Notes under the pieces: generated by a model
The model's database searches: none
Told to the model about the DNA's origin: nothing
What the model saw: the letters and a program-made list of their open reading frames with translations, nothing else
Made by a program: the position numbers and the translations under genes
Part shown: piece by piece, positions 25,677 to 34,860 of the stretch
How the letters are laid out: every line of letters starts with the position of its first letter
Numbering within the stretch: position 1 is the stretch's first letter
NCBI GenBank assembly: GCA_026988525.1
Contig: JALSLC010000021.1
Location: 1-52,167, forward strand
Direction of reading: 5' to 3'
Length of the DNA: 52,167 nucleotides
Source of the DNA: Archaeoglobaceae archaeon
GTDB lineage: Archaea; Halobacteriota; Archaeoglobi; Archaeoglobales; Archaeoglobaceae

Positions 25677-26405
25677 ATGATCGATGTCATTGTAACTGGT
25701 GATGTGTTGAAAACAATAGCAAAAGCACTGGTAGCTTTGGTAAGTGAGGCAAGATTTCACTTTAAAGATGAAGGTATGCACTCCAGAGCTGTTGACCCTG
25801 CAAATGTTGCAATGGTAATTGTTGATGTTCCATCAGAGAGTTTTGAGGCATATTCTGCTGAAGAAGATGTGATAGGTGTTGATGTCAATAGAATTTACGA
25901 CATATCTAAAACTATAAAAAGTAAGGAGCTTGTGGAAATAAAAGTAGAAGAATCAACTATGACTATTAAATTTGGGAGTGTTCAATATTCAGTTCAGCTC
26001 ATAGACCCATCTGCTATAAGAAAAGAACCCAAGGTTCCAAATTTAGAACTTCCAGCTAAAATAGTTATGGATGCAGGGGAATTTAAGAAAGTAATACAGG
26101 CTGCTGATAAGATAAGTGATCATGTTGTATTTAGAAGCGATGATACTGGTTTTTACATAGAAGCTGAAGGTGATGTAGATAAGATAGAGTTTCATATGAG
26201 CGAAAGTGAGTTAATTGAGTTTAACAAAGCTTCTGCGAGAAGTATGTTTTCAGTGGAATATCTCAAAGAGTTTGTAAAAATTGCTGGAAGTGGGGATATA
26301 CTAACTATATATCTCGGAACAAACTATCCCGTAAGATTAATCTTCGATGTTTGTGATGGTAAAGCTAAGGTAGAGTACATACTTGCACCAAGAATTGAAG
26401 AATAA
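25677..26405 (+). CDS. pcn: DNA polymerase sliding clamp PCNA
   Basis: The 242-aa clamp protein has two PCNA folds, with KDEGMHSRAVDPANVAMV in the first and the terminal VEYILAPRIEE in the second. It forms a ring that tethers polymerase, FEN1 and the DNA ligase encoded at 6172-7842. ATG 25677 follows an AGGGGG ribosome site. It is a single gene, divergent from the OsmC gene; an 84-nt spacer without genes separates it from the convergent pyrC. Confidence 0.95.
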   Translation: MIDVIVTGDVLKTIAKALVALVSEARFHFKDEGMHSRAVDPANVAMVIVDVPSESFEAYSAEEDVIGVDVNRIYDISKTIKSKELVEIKVEESTMTIKFGSVQYSVQLIDPSAIRKEPKVPNLELPAKIVMDAGEFKKVIQAADKISDHVVFRSDDTGFYIEAEGDVDKIEFHMSESELIEFNKASARSMFSVEYLKEFVKIAGSGDILTIYLGTNYPVRLIFDVCDGKAKVEYILAPRIEE

Positions 26406-26489
26406 ATTTTTGGTGATACAACAAAAAAGATTTGGCTCTATCTGTGTTAATATCTATGGAAAACTTAGTCTTTGCAATATAGTTGATTT

Positions 26490-27683
26490 TTAACTTTTTA
26501 ACTTAAGCACTTTTCCTAAGCATATTTCCTCAGGTATAACTCTTTCACCCCTTATCCAAACCTCAGATGGAAAAATCGCTTTAAATCCTTCGTATGGTGT
26601 CCAACCAGATTTAGAGTGTAAGTTTCTTGCGTTTATTTTACATTCTTTTGAGAAATCGAATACTACAAAGTTTGCAAGCATACCCTCATCTAAGCATCCA
26701 TATCCAAATTTGTCAAATCCAAAAATTTTAGCTGGGGATAAAGTCAACATCTCTACTGCTTTTATTCCAACTATTCCTTCCTTTATTAAATTTACAAGTA
26801 TGGGATAAGTAGTTTCTACACCTGGAAATCCGGGTAAACCATCCTTTTTTTCATCTATTGTGTGTGGAGCATGATCTGATGCTATAACATCAAAATCATT
26901 TAAATACTTTAGAAGTGGCTCGTCTCTAAGAGGTGGATTTACGTTTACCAAGTAATTTAACCTGTTGTAGTCTTTTTTTGTTAAAAGCAGGTGGTGTAAT
27001 GTCACTTCTTTTTTAAAATTTTTAGCTATTTTTAGTGCTTTTAGAGTTGAAAGATGACAGAAGTAACCTTCTTTAATATTATCGACACACTTCTTTACTG
27101 CTGTTATTTCCGCTTCTTCTGGTCTGCAGTCAAAGTTGGGTATTGAGTTACATTTAACGAGTTCAGGATCCTCAGCATGAATAGTTATGTTCAAATTACT
27201 CTTAGAAAATTCAAACAGAGTTTCGTAACTCACTTGCATTTCGTTATGTTGAAGAAAAACCTCTCCTACAGCAGGCACAAAGTACTTTTCCGAAACCTTA
27301 CTTACTTCATCAACTAATTTTTTACTATTACTTTCCACTAGCCCAAAGTTTAAGGTATAATCGCAGTAAAGTCTTTTTTCAGCTTTTTTCATTCTTTCTT
27401 CGTAAGTTTTTGCGTCTAAGATAGGTGGTTTACAGTTTGGCTGATCTACTACAAGGCACACTCCACCATATATTGCAGATAGGGATCCGGATTCAATCGT
27501 TTCTTTATGTTTTTCTTTGAAATCTCTAAAGTGGACGTGAACGTCTATAGCTGCTGGGAGTATTAAACCTCTTACTTTTCTACCTTTGATATTTTTTCCA
27601 ATTCTCTTTATTCTTCCATCCTCTACTTCTATTCCAGCTTCAACTATTCTATCTTTATAGAGTAGTTTACCGTAAAGTGACAT
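26490..27683 (-). CDS. pyrC: dihydroorotase
   Basis: The 397-aa amidohydrolase catalyses the third step of pyrimidine synthesis. Metal ligands H49 and H51 lie in DVHVHFRDF, later ligands in TIHAEDP and CHLST, and the catalytic Asp in ASDHAPH. ATG 27683 lies about 27 nt from a TATA element at 27706-27713 that is oriented to serve both this gene and ftsZ. No other pyr gene is adjacent. Confidence 0.92.
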   Translation of the reverse strand: MSLYGKLLYKDRIVEAGIEVEDGRIKRIGKNIKGRKVRGLILPAAIDVHVHFRDFKEKHKETIESGSLSAIYGGVCLVVDQPNCKPPILDAKTYEERMKKAEKRLYCDYTLNFGLVESNSKKLVDEVSKVSEKYFVPAVGEVFLQHNEMQVSYETLFEFSKSNLNITIHAEDPELVKCNSIPNFDCRPEEAEITAVKKCVDNIKEGYFCHLSTLKALKIAKNFKKEVTLHHLLLTKKDYNRLNYLVNVNPPLRDEPLLKYLNDFDVIASDHAPHTIDEKKDGLPGFPGVETTYPILVNLIKEGIVGIKAVEMLTLSPAKIFGFDKFGYGCLDEGMLANFVVFDFSKECKINARNLHSKSGWTPYEGFKAIFPSEVWIRGERVIPEEICLGKVLKLKS

Positions 27684-27705
27684 AATCTAATAAGACTAAC
27701 AAAGG

Positions 27706-27713
27706 TTTATATA
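27706..27713. promoter_or_regulatory. TATA box shared by divergent ftsZ and pyrC
   Basis: TTTATATA reads as a TATA element on the plus strand (preceded by a BRE-like ACAAAGG) and as TATATAAA on the minus strand. It is centred ~27 nt from the pyrC ATG, predicting a leaderless pyrC transcript, and ~58 nt from the ftsZ ATG, leaving a short leader with an AGGGGAT ribosome site. I see no second TATA in the 84-nt spacer. Confidence 0.45.
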
Positions 27714-27767
27714 GTATTGTAGATGTAAAAATTTTGACCTTCAGGCTCATAAAAGAGGGGATATAAA

Positions 27768-28859
27768 ATGAAATCTCTTATAAAAGAAGCATTAGAAAGA
27801 GCTGAAAGAGAAAAAATAGAAGGTTTCAGCCCAGCGGAAGATGTTGAGGATGAAATAATTGAGATGCTCGAACAACTTAGAACAAACATCAAGGTAATAG
27901 GTGTAGGAGGAGGGGGCTGCAACACTATTACCCGGATGTATGAAGAAGGTATAGCTGGTGCTGAGTTAATAGCTATAAATACAGATGTTCAGCAACTTTA
28001 CTATACTAAGGCTCATAAAAGACTGTTAATTGGTAAAAAAAGGACAAGGGGTTTAGGTGCGGGAAGTTTACCACAGGTTGGTGAAGAAGCAGCAAGAGAG
28101 AACGAAGAAGAAATAAAAAAGCTTGTAGAGGGAGCGGATCTTGTTTTTGTAACATGTGGTCTTGGTGGAGGTACGGGGACAGGAGCATCTCCCGTAGTGG
28201 CTGAGGCTGCTCAGGAAGCTGGAGCTTTAACAATTGCTACAGTAACTTTTCCATTCTCAGCTGAAGGGGCTATAAGAAGAGCAAATGCTGAAGCTGGTTT
28301 GGAAAGATTAAGGGAAGTCGCAGATACAGTAATTGTAATACCAAACGATAGGCTTCTTGAAGTAGTTCCAAATTATCCACTTCAATTAGCATTTAAAGTT
28401 GCTGATGAAGTGTTAATGAGGGCTGTTAAAGGTATAACTGAATTAATAACTAAACCAGCATTAGTAAACTTGGACTTTGCAGATGTAAGAACAGTAATGG
28501 AGAAAGGAGGAGTAGCTATGATTGGATTAGGGGAAGCCAGTGGGGAAGATAAAGCTCTTGAATCTATAAGAAAAGCTCTTAGAAGCCCACTGCTTGAAGT
28601 AGATATATCTGGCGCAAAGGCAGCTCTTGTTAATGTTACTGGAGGTCCAGATATGACTGTAGAAGAGGCTGAGAAGGTTGTAGAAGAAATATACACTAAG
28701 GTAGATCCTGATGCAAGAATAATTTGGGGTGCAATGATAGATCCGGATTTGGAGAACACAATGAGGACACTTGTAATAGTTACCGGTGTAAAATCACCAC
28801 AAATACTCGGTAGAAAAGTTAAAACGAGCAAGAGATATGGGATAGACTTAGTTAGGTAA
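27768..28859 (+). CDS. ftsZ: cell division GTPase FtsZ
   Basis: The 363-aa tubulin homologue has [13 protein letters not shown] at the N-terminal nucleotide site, the signature loop [10 protein letters not shown], and the synergy loop [11 protein letters not shown] with the GTP-hydrolysing aspartates. It polymerises at the division site. The N-terminal extension of about 40 residues before the G-box and the short basic tail match archaeal FtsZ1. It heads the ftsZ-secE-spt5-rpl11 cluster, common in euryarchaea. Confidence 0.95.
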   Translation: MKSLIKEALERAEREKIEGFSPAEDVEDEIIEMLEQLRTNIKVIGVGGGGCNTITRMYEEGIAGAELIAINTDVQQLYYTKAHKRLLIGKKRTRGLGAGSLPQVGEEAARENEEEIKKLVEGADLVFVTCGLGGGTGTGASPVVAEAAQEAGALTIATVTFPFSAEGAIRRANAEAGLERLREVADTVIVIPNDRLLEVVPNYPLQLAFKVADEVLMRAVKGITELITKPALVNLDFADVRTVMEKGGVAMIGLGEASGEDKALESIRKALRSPLLEVDISGAKAALVNVTGGPDMTVEEAEKVVEEIYTKVDPDARIIWGAMIDPDLENTMRTLVIVTGVKSPQILGRKVKTSKRYGIDLVR

Positions 28860-28891
28860 TTTTTATTTAGCGTTAGTTGAAGTGAATCATT

Positions 28892-29116
28892 ATGTCTGCT
28901 GAATTTCAATTTGATTTAAGTTGGCTGACTGATAAGGAAAAGTTCAAAGCAAAGCTAAATGAATACATAAACGTACTCAAGATGACAAGAAAACCAGATA
29001 AAGAAGAATTTTTTATGACAACAAAAGTTTCAGTAGCTGTGATGTTTGTTGTTGGAATTATTGGATTTGCTATTTATCTATTAATGAGTGTACTTCCAGC
29101 ATCTCTGAAACACTGA
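28892..29116 (+). CDS. secE: protein translocase subunit SecE (Sec61 gamma)
   Basis: The 74-aa protein has an amphipathic cytoplasmic helix (KFKAKLNEYINVLKMTRKPD) and one C-terminal membrane helix (VAVMFVVGIIGFAIYLLM). Together with SecY and Sec61-beta it forms the translocon. Position between ftsZ and spt5 confirms the call. Confidence 0.92.
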   Translation: MSAEFQFDLSWLTDKEKFKAKLNEYINVLKMTRKPDKEEFFMTTKVSVAVMFVVGIIGFAIYLLMSVLPASLKH

Positions 29117-29129
29117 ACTGGTGTTGGTT

Positions 29130-29582
29130 ATGAGTGAGAACAAATTTTTTGTTATAAAAACGACAGCTAATCAGGAAAAGGTAGTAGCAAATCTAATGGA
29201 GATGGCTGTAAGAAAATACAGGCTTGGTATATATTCAATATTAGCTCCAAAAGAGTTGAAAGGTTATATTATTGTTGAAGCTGAAAAAATGGAAGATTTA
29301 CTACAAGCCATAAAAGGATTACCCCATATTAAAGGTGTCATTAGGGGGCAAGTGTCTTTCAATGAGATTGAACACTTTTTAACACCAAGGAAAGCAGCAG
29401 AACAGATAAAAGAAGGATACACTGTGGAGATAGTTTCTGGACCGTTTAAAGGTGAACTTGCTGTTGTTAAGAGAGTAGATGAATCAAGAAATGAAATTAC
29501 AGTAGAATTGATAGATGCAGTTGTGCCTATACCTGTAACTGTAAATGCTGACAATGTGAGAATAGTTGACAAGAAAGAGTGA
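29130..29582 (+). CDS. spt5: transcription elongation factor Spt5 (NusG)
   Basis: The 150-aa protein has an N-terminal NGN domain (FFVIKTTANQEKVVAN) that clamps RNA polymerase, and a C-terminal KOW domain (VEIVSGPFKGELAVVKRVD). The start is ATG 29130 (MSENKFFV), just after a GGTG-type ribosome site; GTG 29121 overlaps that site. Its partner Spt4 is not in the window. Confidence 0.94.
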   Translation: MSENKFFVIKTTANQEKVVANLMEMAVRKYRLGIYSILAPKELKGYIIVEAEKMEDLLQAIKGLPHIKGVIRGQVSFNEIEHFLTPRKAAEQIKEGYTVEIVSGPFKGELAVVKRVDESRNEITVELIDAVVPIPVTVNADNVRIVDKKE

Positions 29583-29627
29583 ACATTTTTAAAGCGATTA
29601 AAAGCTCAAGTTTGGGAGGTGAGTTGT

Positions 29628-30104
29628 ATGCCAAGGGTTGTAGAAGTTTTAGTTCCGGGAGGTAAAGCTACACCAGGTCCACCGCTTGGCCCAGTCATAG
29701 GACCTCTTGGATTAAATGTAAAACAAGTAGTTGATAAGATAAATGAAGCTACCAAGGAATTTGATGGACTATCGGTTCCAGTAAAAATAATAGTGCATGA
29801 CGATAGAAGCTTCGATATAGAGGTTGGAGTGCCACCGACATCAGCACTTATTAAAAGGGAGTTAGGAATAGAGAAGGGATCAAGTAAGACTGGTAGAGAA
29901 TTTGTAGCAGACCTAAAAATGGAGCAAGTTATAAAAATAGCAAAAATGAAAAAACCGGAAATGCTCAGTTATACTATGAAAAGTGCGGTAAAAGAAGTAT
30001 TAGGTACTTGTGTTTCAATGGGAGTTACAGTTGAAGGTAAGCATCCAAAAGAAGTACAGAAAGAAATAGACGAAGACAAAATTACAATTCCAGAAGAGGC
30101 CTGA
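29628..30104 (+). CDS. rpl11: 50S ribosomal protein uL11
   Basis: The 159-aa stalk-base protein starts [19 protein letters not shown] at ATG 29628, behind the strong ribosome site GGGAGGTGAG (29614-29623). The core [15 protein letters not shown] and the C-terminal rRNA-binding region ([17 protein letters not shown]) are standard. An upstream TATA (TTTTTAAAG near 29587) may give it its own promoter. The usual downstream L1-L10-L12 genes are absent. Confidence 0.95.
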   Translation: MPRVVEVLVPGGKATPGPPLGPVIGPLGLNVKQVVDKINEATKEFDGLSVPVKIIVHDDRSFDIEVGVPPTSALIKRELGIEKGSSKTGREFVADLKMEQVIKIAKMKKPEMLSYTMKSAVKEVLGTCVSMGVTVEGKHPKEVQKEIDEDKITIPEEA

Positions 30105-30142
30105 TTTTTCGTTTTTTAATAATTTTGCAGGAGGTAATGAAT

Positions 30143-31072
30143 TTGTTTGATGTTAAAAAGGCTGAAAAAATACTGCCTAAGCTCTATGGTATTAAAGTTA
30201 AACTTGTAAATCCAACCAAGGAAATGAAGGATTTTGAAAAATTAAAAGAATTTGGTGCCGAAGTTGAGATAGTAGATGGAGAAAATCCCGCTATTATAAT
30301 CTCTAAGGGGGATATTGAAATAACGTACATGGCGATACCCATTCAGATGGAATTTGAGCCATTTTTAAAAACCTTGGCTATGCTTGCTAAGGATGAAGTG
30401 CATGAAAATCTAAAACTTAATTGTGAAGGTGAAATAAAAGTCTTTATAGCTCCAGTTTGCCCACATTGTGCGCAAGTGGTTGAAAGCATAAACAAAATAG
30501 CTATAGCAAATCCAAGTATAAAAGTAAAAATAATAGACGTTATGTTGTATCCGGAGCTTGGAGAAAAGTATGAAATTACTTCAGCACCTACTGTTGTTAT
30601 TAAAGATGTAAAGTTGGTGGGCGAATATACAATTGAAGAGCTTTTTGAATGGGTTAAGAAAGTTTTGTGCGGAGAAGATTACAAAACGGACTACTATGTT
30701 ATCTTACTTAAAGATGGTAAAATTGAAGAAGTTAAGAAAGATGTTGAAAAAAATGATAAAAATCTCATAGCACTCGTTAATGTTTTAGAGAAACCTGAGA
30801 TAATGGCGAGAGTAGGAGCAATAATGATTTTGGAAGAAATAGGTGAAAAAAATCCGAATAAACTAATAAAGATTAAGGATAGATTGATCGAAATGTTAAA
30901 AAGAGGAACGTCCAAAGAAGATCTTACAGTGATACAGGATGTTGTATATTTGATTGGAAAAATTGGAGATACAGAAGATATAAAATTACTGGAAAAGTTA
31001 AAAGAACTTGGAGATGAAGATATTAAAGATGCTGTAGATGAGGCTATTGAAGAAATTATGGAGAGAAAATGA
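30143..31072 (+). CDS. thioredoxin-fold protein with CPHC site and HEAT-like tail
   Basis: The protein is about 309 aa from TTG 30143 (MFDVKKAEKIL), placed 7 nt after GGAGGT; the ATG at 30137 is too close to that site. Residues 1-90 resemble a thioredoxin-like half lacking cysteines, as in the N-terminal unit of archaeal PDO proteins. A second thioredoxin fold has CPHC at 106-109 (APVCPHCAQVV) and the cis-Pro loop SAPTVVI. Residues ~215-309 look like HEAT-type helical repeats (IMARVGAIMILEEIGEKNPN). It is a thiol-disulfide oxidoreductase or a binding protein. It overlaps the regulator gene by ATGA. Confidence 0.75.
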   Translation: MFDVKKAEKILPKLYGIKVKLVNPTKEMKDFEKLKEFGAEVEIVDGENPAIIISKGDIEITYMAIPIQMEFEPFLKTLAMLAKDEVHENLKLNCEGEIKVFIAPVCPHCAQVVESINKIAIANPSIKVKIIDVMLYPELGEKYEITSAPTVVIKDVKLVGEYTIEELFEWVKKVLCGEDYKTDYYVILLKDGKIEEVKKDVEKNDKNLIALVNVLEKPEIMARVGAIMILEEIGEKNPNKLIKIKDRLIEMLKRGTSKEDLTVIQDVVYLIGKIGDTEDIKLLEKLKELGDEDIKDAVDEAIEEIMERK

Positions 31073-31674
31073 ACGAAAAATTTGGTGATAGAAAAAGAGT
31101 AGAAGATTATCTTGAAGCTATATACAATATTCAAAGTGGAGAAAGAAGATTAGTTAGAACTACAGATTTAGCCAAGTTTTTAGATGTTAAACCTTCAACT
31201 GTTACTGAAATGCTCTTAAAACTTAAAGACTTAGGATACATTGAATATACTCCTTACAGAGGCGCAATTCTAACTAAAAAAGGTACTAAAGTAGCTGAAA
31301 AGATAAAAAAATACCATGAAATATTTGAAATATTTTTCAAAGAGTACTTGGGTGTTAGTGATGATGAAGCAAAAAAACTAAGCTGTGAAATCGAACACTA
31401 TGTGAGTGAAGACGTGGCAATAAAGATTTGCGCTCTAATTTCTGGTAAGTGCGATGTTTGTGAAACGTGCTTTTTTAAATTTGAAAGATTATCTGATGTA
31501 GAATCTGGAATTTATAGAGTAGTAGCATCTCCAAAATCATTAGAAAAAGTTGGAATTTCTCCAGAAAGAACAATAGAAGTAGTAGATAAATTTACAGTCA
31601 AAGTTAATGGAGAAGAATTAAGAATTTCTGAAAAGTATGCATCTTTAATACTATTGGAAAGAATCAAGAGTTAG
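31069..31674 (+). CDS. DtxR/MntR-type metal-dependent regulator
   Basis: The 201-aa protein has an N-terminal winged helix (LVRTTDLAKFLDVKPSTVTE). The dimerisation domain carries H83 and C106-x2-E109-H110, matching the metal-binding H79/C102/E105/H106 pattern of DtxR. An extra cysteine group (CDVCETC) and a small C-terminal SH3-like segment follow. It would repress iron or manganese uptake when the metal is bound. It overlaps the thioredoxin-HEAT gene by ATGA, so the two are co-translated. Its 3' end overlaps the convergent endonuclease V gene by 24 nt. Confidence 0.85.
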   Translation: MNEKFGDRKRVEDYLEAIYNIQSGERRLVRTTDLAKFLDVKPSTVTEMLLKLKDLGYIEYTPYRGAILTKKGTKVAEKIKKYHEIFEIFFKEYLGVSDDEAKKLSCEIEHYVSEDVAIKICALISGKCDVCETCFFKFERLSDVESGIYRVVASPKSLEKVGISPERTIEVVDKFTVKVNGEELRISEKYASLILLERIKS

Positions 31675-32367
31675 ATTTCCCTTTTTTCTCGTGTATGTAG
31701 CCAGTTCATGAGCCAATCTTATAGGTTCGGGTAGTTTGTAACCTTTAAGACATTTAATAACTGCCATTAAAGACTCTTTTGCTGAAATTAGATGGCCGGG
31801 AGATACAAATATAGGTTTGCAATTTTTACAAGTCTTAAGAACGTACCCAATTATCTCACCTTTTTCATCGTACATTTCAGTATATTCCATAACTTCAGTG
31901 GGCTCTTTCGTAAAAAAACCATAAAGTTTTGACTTTGTAACTCCAATACTTTGAACATTTAAAGCTAATCCAAGATATGTAGCCAGTCCACATTTTCTTG
32001 GATGAGCTGCACCGCTACCGTCAACCATTAAACAAACTTTTGAGTTCAACTTATCTATAATCTTTTTAACGGCATGTAATGCAGGATTTCCCTCTCTAAA
32101 CATGAGATACGTTGGTATGTATGGGACATCTGTTTTTTCAATATTAACGAGTTTACATACGATATCGAGTTCAGGTAATTTTAAAGCTACACAAGCAGAG
32201 ATTACGGTATCTCCAGCAAAAGCTTGATCTACTCCTACAACATACTTTGCATCAAATTTTCCTTTTAAAATTACATATTTTGATAAAATTTGTTGAAGTT
32301 TTTTCATTTCTTTAAGCGTTTTTGGAGGATTATTTTCAATTTTTTTGAGAATATTTTCAATAGTCAT
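31651..32367 (-). CDS. nfi: endonuclease V
   Basis: The 238-aa nuclease cleaves near deoxyinosine (or inosine in RNA). The active-site acidic residues lie in VGVDQAFAG, in YLMFREGNP (glutamate) and in VDGSGAAHPRKCGLA (aspartate). The DNA-wedge motif PYIPTYL corresponds to PYIP in Thermotoga EndoV. Archaeoglobus encodes a well-studied homologue. The start is ATG 32367. The first 24 nt of the 3' end overlap the DtxR-type gene. Confidence 0.93.
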   Translation of the reverse strand: MTIENILKKIENNPPKTLKEMKKLQQILSKYVILKGKFDAKYVVGVDQAFAGDTVISACVALKLPELDIVCKLVNIEKTDVPYIPTYLMFREGNPALHAVKKIIDKLNSKVCLMVDGSGAAHPRKCGLATYLGLALNVQSIGVTKSKLYGFFTKEPTEVMEYTEMYDEKGEIIGYVLKTCKNCKPIFVSPGHLISAKESLMAVIKCLKGYKLPEPIRLAHELATYTRKKGNLTLDSFQ

Positions 32368-32624
32368 AACTGTATTTCCAAAATTTTTAGTAGTAATGTG
32401 TTTTGGTTATTTAGTTTTTAGTTATGATTAAATGATTTTGTGTAATTTAAAATTTTATATTAAAAATTAATTAATAAAACAATCAAAAACGCCAAAACAA
32501 TCCTAAAGCATATAAAATATCTACTAAACTTAAAGATATTTTCAATATAGTAATCTATAATTTAGATATTTTAGCAGTTGATATTGGAGTTTTTAACCTT
32601 TTGTTAGATTCCCATTAGTATTCA

Positions 32625-32654
32625 CTTTCAATCCTTTCAAGGTCTGATTTCAAC
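32625..32654 (-). CRISPR. orphan CRISPR repeat (single copy)
   Basis: A 30-nt unit starts CTTTCAAT on the plus strand and ends GATTTCAAC. Read on the minus strand it starts GTTGAAATC and ends ATTGAAAG, the usual 8-nt crRNA 5' handle of archaeal type I systems. Length, both ends and the central GACC/GGTC stretch resemble 30-nt repeats known from Archaeoglobus. No second copy and no cas gene is in the window, so this is a relic, an array reduced to one repeat, or a chance fragment. If it was an array, its leader would lie on the 32655 side. Confidence 0.65.
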
Positions 32655-32735
32655 TTATGTACTATCTCAAATATTGTAGATATCTTTTATCTTACAGCTT
32701 ACTAAAAAGATCTACAAAGAAGACTACTAAATTCT

Positions 32736-32985
32736 ATGGTTAAAATTATTATTCAAATAGAAGTTCCTGAAGAAATTCCAATAGTTTGGAAAGGGATGAA
32801 ATGCTGAAGAAATAGCAAAATACTTCGACTACAAGAAGTAGCTCTTCATCGCATTAGCTTCAAAATTAAACATTCCAATCTGGACTAATGACAAGGCTAT
32901 AATTATTTACGGGTTAAAATATGGGATGTATTTAGCTTTAGATACTCAAGCTTTAGAAGATTTATTGAAAGAAAGGAGTCTATGA
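32736..32985 (+). pseudogene. remnant of an antitoxin/PIN-domain (VapBC-like) pair
   Basis: The first 23 codons from ATG 32736 (MVKIIIQIEVPEEIP) resemble the start of small archaeal antitoxins and run into a stop at 32805. The overlapping next frame (32791-32985) gives AEEIAKYFDYKK, a TAG stop, then LFIALASKLNIPIWTND and GLKYGMYLALDTQALEDLL. ALASKL-PIWTND is typical of the C-terminal part of VapC-type PIN nucleases. A deletion seems to have joined antitoxin start and toxin end, followed by a stop mutation. No functional toxin remains. Confidence 0.55.
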
Positions 32986-33205
32986 GATTAAAGAAGATCT
33001 AAATAGAGGATATTTATAATCTCTCAATTACCAAATTTTGTGGAAGGTTCTAGACGAGGTTGAAGTTTTGATAAAGATAAACCCACTAATAAGCTAAGGA
33101 TTTAATTGTCCTAAAACGTAAATCAACTCATCTTAACATTACTATTCAACTCATATTTATAAGTACAAAAAAGCTTATATTTATTTGGAAGACTTTAACT
33201 ACAGT

Positions 33206-34825
33206 ATGACTCTAAAACCAGGTTTTTTCTTTCCACTTCTGGAGAAGTATGTAGGAGATCTGAGTAAATTTAATCTTATAGAAGACTGGAAAGTAAAGGA
33301 AAATGAAGAAATACTAAAGGAGTACTGGATATACAAACCTTTTTTGAAAGTTGTAATAACTTTCAATAAGATAAATGCTGAAAAAATGTACATAGCTATA
33401 GAACCTATGTTGGTTGACGAAGAAGTTAAGTTATTGGATGAGATATATAAAGATCTCGAAGATGTATTAATTCTCAAAGATATATCTGTAAGTCCTGAAA
33501 CTAAGGCTGAAATATTGGTAAGTACATATAACGAAATTGTAAGAGAGTATGGTGTTATTATATCTAAAAAGTTAAATGCAAAGTATATGTACTATCTCTT
33601 TAGAGATTTTTTGGGCATTGGTGTGATAGAACCAATAATGGATGATCCATACATAGAGGATATACATTGCGATGGATATGACATTCCTGTTTATGTATAT
33701 CACAAAGAATTTGGAAATATCAAAACATATCTTAAGTTTGATCAAGATGCGCTTGATAGATACATTCAGGCATTAGTTCAAATTTGTAACAAACATATTA
33801 GTCATGGTAACCCAATAGTAGATGCAACTTTGCCTGATGGCAGTAGATTGCAAGCTACGTATGGTAAAGATGTTACTCCAAGAGGTTCCTCCTTTACAAT
33901 AAGAAAGTTCAGCGAGGATCCACTAACACCAATAGATTTACTAAGACTTGGTACTTACACAGCTGAACAGTTAGCTTATTTCTGGATGGTAATTGAGAGC
34001 AAAATGAGTATGCTTATAATAGGTGAGACTGCCAGTGGTAAAACCACTACTTTAAACTCTCTGCTAATGTTCATACCACCTGAAGCTAAAATAGTATCGA
34101 TAGAGGATACAAGAGAGATAGCACTTATGCATGAAAATTGGGTGGCTGAGGTAACAAGACAAGCGATTGGTGAAGAAGAAAAAGAAATTGACATGTACGA
34201 TTTACTAAAAACATCCCTTAGACAAAGACCAGACTATATAGTTGTAGGAGAAGTAAGAGGTAAAGAGGCGCAAACTCTCTTTCAAGCTATGAGTACTGGT
34301 CACGCTTGTTACGCAACTCTACATGCGGGAGATATTCAACAAGCAATATACAGACTCGAAAATGAACCATTAAACGTTCCAAGAAGTATGATTCAGTTTC
34401 TTGATTTAATTCTCGTTCAAATACAGTGGACAAAAGGAGGCGTAAAAAAGAGGAGAGCAAGAGGGGTTTACGAGGTCTTAGGAATAGATCCAGCTGATAA
34501 AAACTTGTTAATAAATGAAGTTTATATATGGGATCCATATAGGGATTCATACATTTTAACTGGTGTAATTAAAAAACTTGAAAAAATAGCAATGATAAAA
34601 GGAGAGGAAATAGAAGATACAATGATGGAATTAGAGAGAAGAAAAGAATTTTTAAGCAGATTAAACGAAATAGGAATTAGAAATTTCAAAGATGTAACGA
34701 GCATGATTCATGCATACTATAGAAATCCGGAAATGGAAATAGATGAAATTATAGAAGATACACTCAAGAAAATTAGCTGGAAAAAAGAAGAACACAAAAT
34801 AGACGTTTACAGTAGCCTTGTATAA
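33206..34825 (+). CDS. type II/IV secretion (archaellum/pilus-type) ATPase
   Basis: The protein is about 539 aa from ATG 33206; a TTG 21 nt upstream (33185) is also open. Walker A is [11 protein letters not shown], the Asp box [11 protein letters not shown], Walker [13 protein letters not shown], and the His box [14 protein letters not shown], which places it in the GspE/FlaI/TadA family that powers pilin or archaellin export. TATA-like CTTATATTTA near 33174 would start a transcript at the ATG, while TTTATAA near 33155 would fit the TTG. A GspF/FlaJ-like membrane platform is missing: the next gene is tbp. Confidence 0.85.
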   Translation: MTLKPGFFFPLLEKYVGDLSKFNLIEDWKVKENEEILKEYWIYKPFLKVVITFNKINAEKMYIAIEPMLVDEEVKLLDEIYKDLEDVLILKDISVSPETKAEILVSTYNEIVREYGVIISKKLNAKYMYYLFRDFLGIGVIEPIMDDPYIEDIHCDGYDIPVYVYHKEFGNIKTYLKFDQDALDRYIQALVQICNKHISHGNPIVDATLPDGSRLQATYGKDVTPRGSSFTIRKFSEDPLTPIDLLRLGTYTAEQLAYFWMVIESKMSMLIIGETASGKTTTLNSLLMFIPPEAKIVSIEDTREIALMHENWVAEVTRQAIGEEEKEIDMYDLLKTSLRQRPDYIVVGEVRGKEAQTLFQAMSTGHACYATLHAGDIQQAIYRLENEPLNVPRSMIQFLDLILVQIQWTKGGVKKRRARGVYEVLGIDPADKNLLINEVYIWDPYRDSYILTGVIKKLEKIAMIKGEEIEDTMMELERRKEFLSRLNEIGIRNFKDVTSMIHAYYRNPEMEIDEIIEDTLKKISWKKEEHKIDVYSSLV

Positions 34826-34850
34826 CAATTTGCTACATGCATGCAAAGGT

Positions 34851-34860
34851 ATTTATATAC
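34851..34860 (+). promoter_or_regulatory. TATA/BRE promoter of tbp
   Basis: ATTTATATAC preceded by the purine-rich BRE-like GCAAAGGT is a near-ideal archaeal promoter. It lies 30-39 nt before the tbp ATG and predicts a leader of about 8-14 nt holding the AGGGGG ribosome site. Confidence 0.55.

Larger units (their letters stand above)
32368..33184. other. decayed accessory region
   Basis: About 800 bases lack an intact gene. Contents in order: an AT-rich stretch (32368-32624), one orphan 30-nt CRISPR repeat (32625-32654), a possible former leader (32655-32735), a broken antitoxin/PIN-toxin remnant (32736-32985), and AT-rich DNA with the promoter of the secretion ATPase gene near 33154-33183. 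Short frames elsewhere are interrupted and unrecognised. Confidence 0.7.

Noticed and set aside
28382-28909. 175-codon minus-strand open frame
   Set aside because: Antisense to ftsZ, low-complexity Ser/Thr composition, no recognisable domain.
30694-31134. 146-codon minus-strand open frame
   Set aside because: Antisense shadow of the thioredoxin-HEAT gene; Ser/Phe/Ile-rich composition reflects complementary Lys/Glu codons.
32655-33184. Further CRISPR repeats around the orphan unit
   Set aside because: No second match to either end of the 30-nt repeat was seen on either strand nearby.
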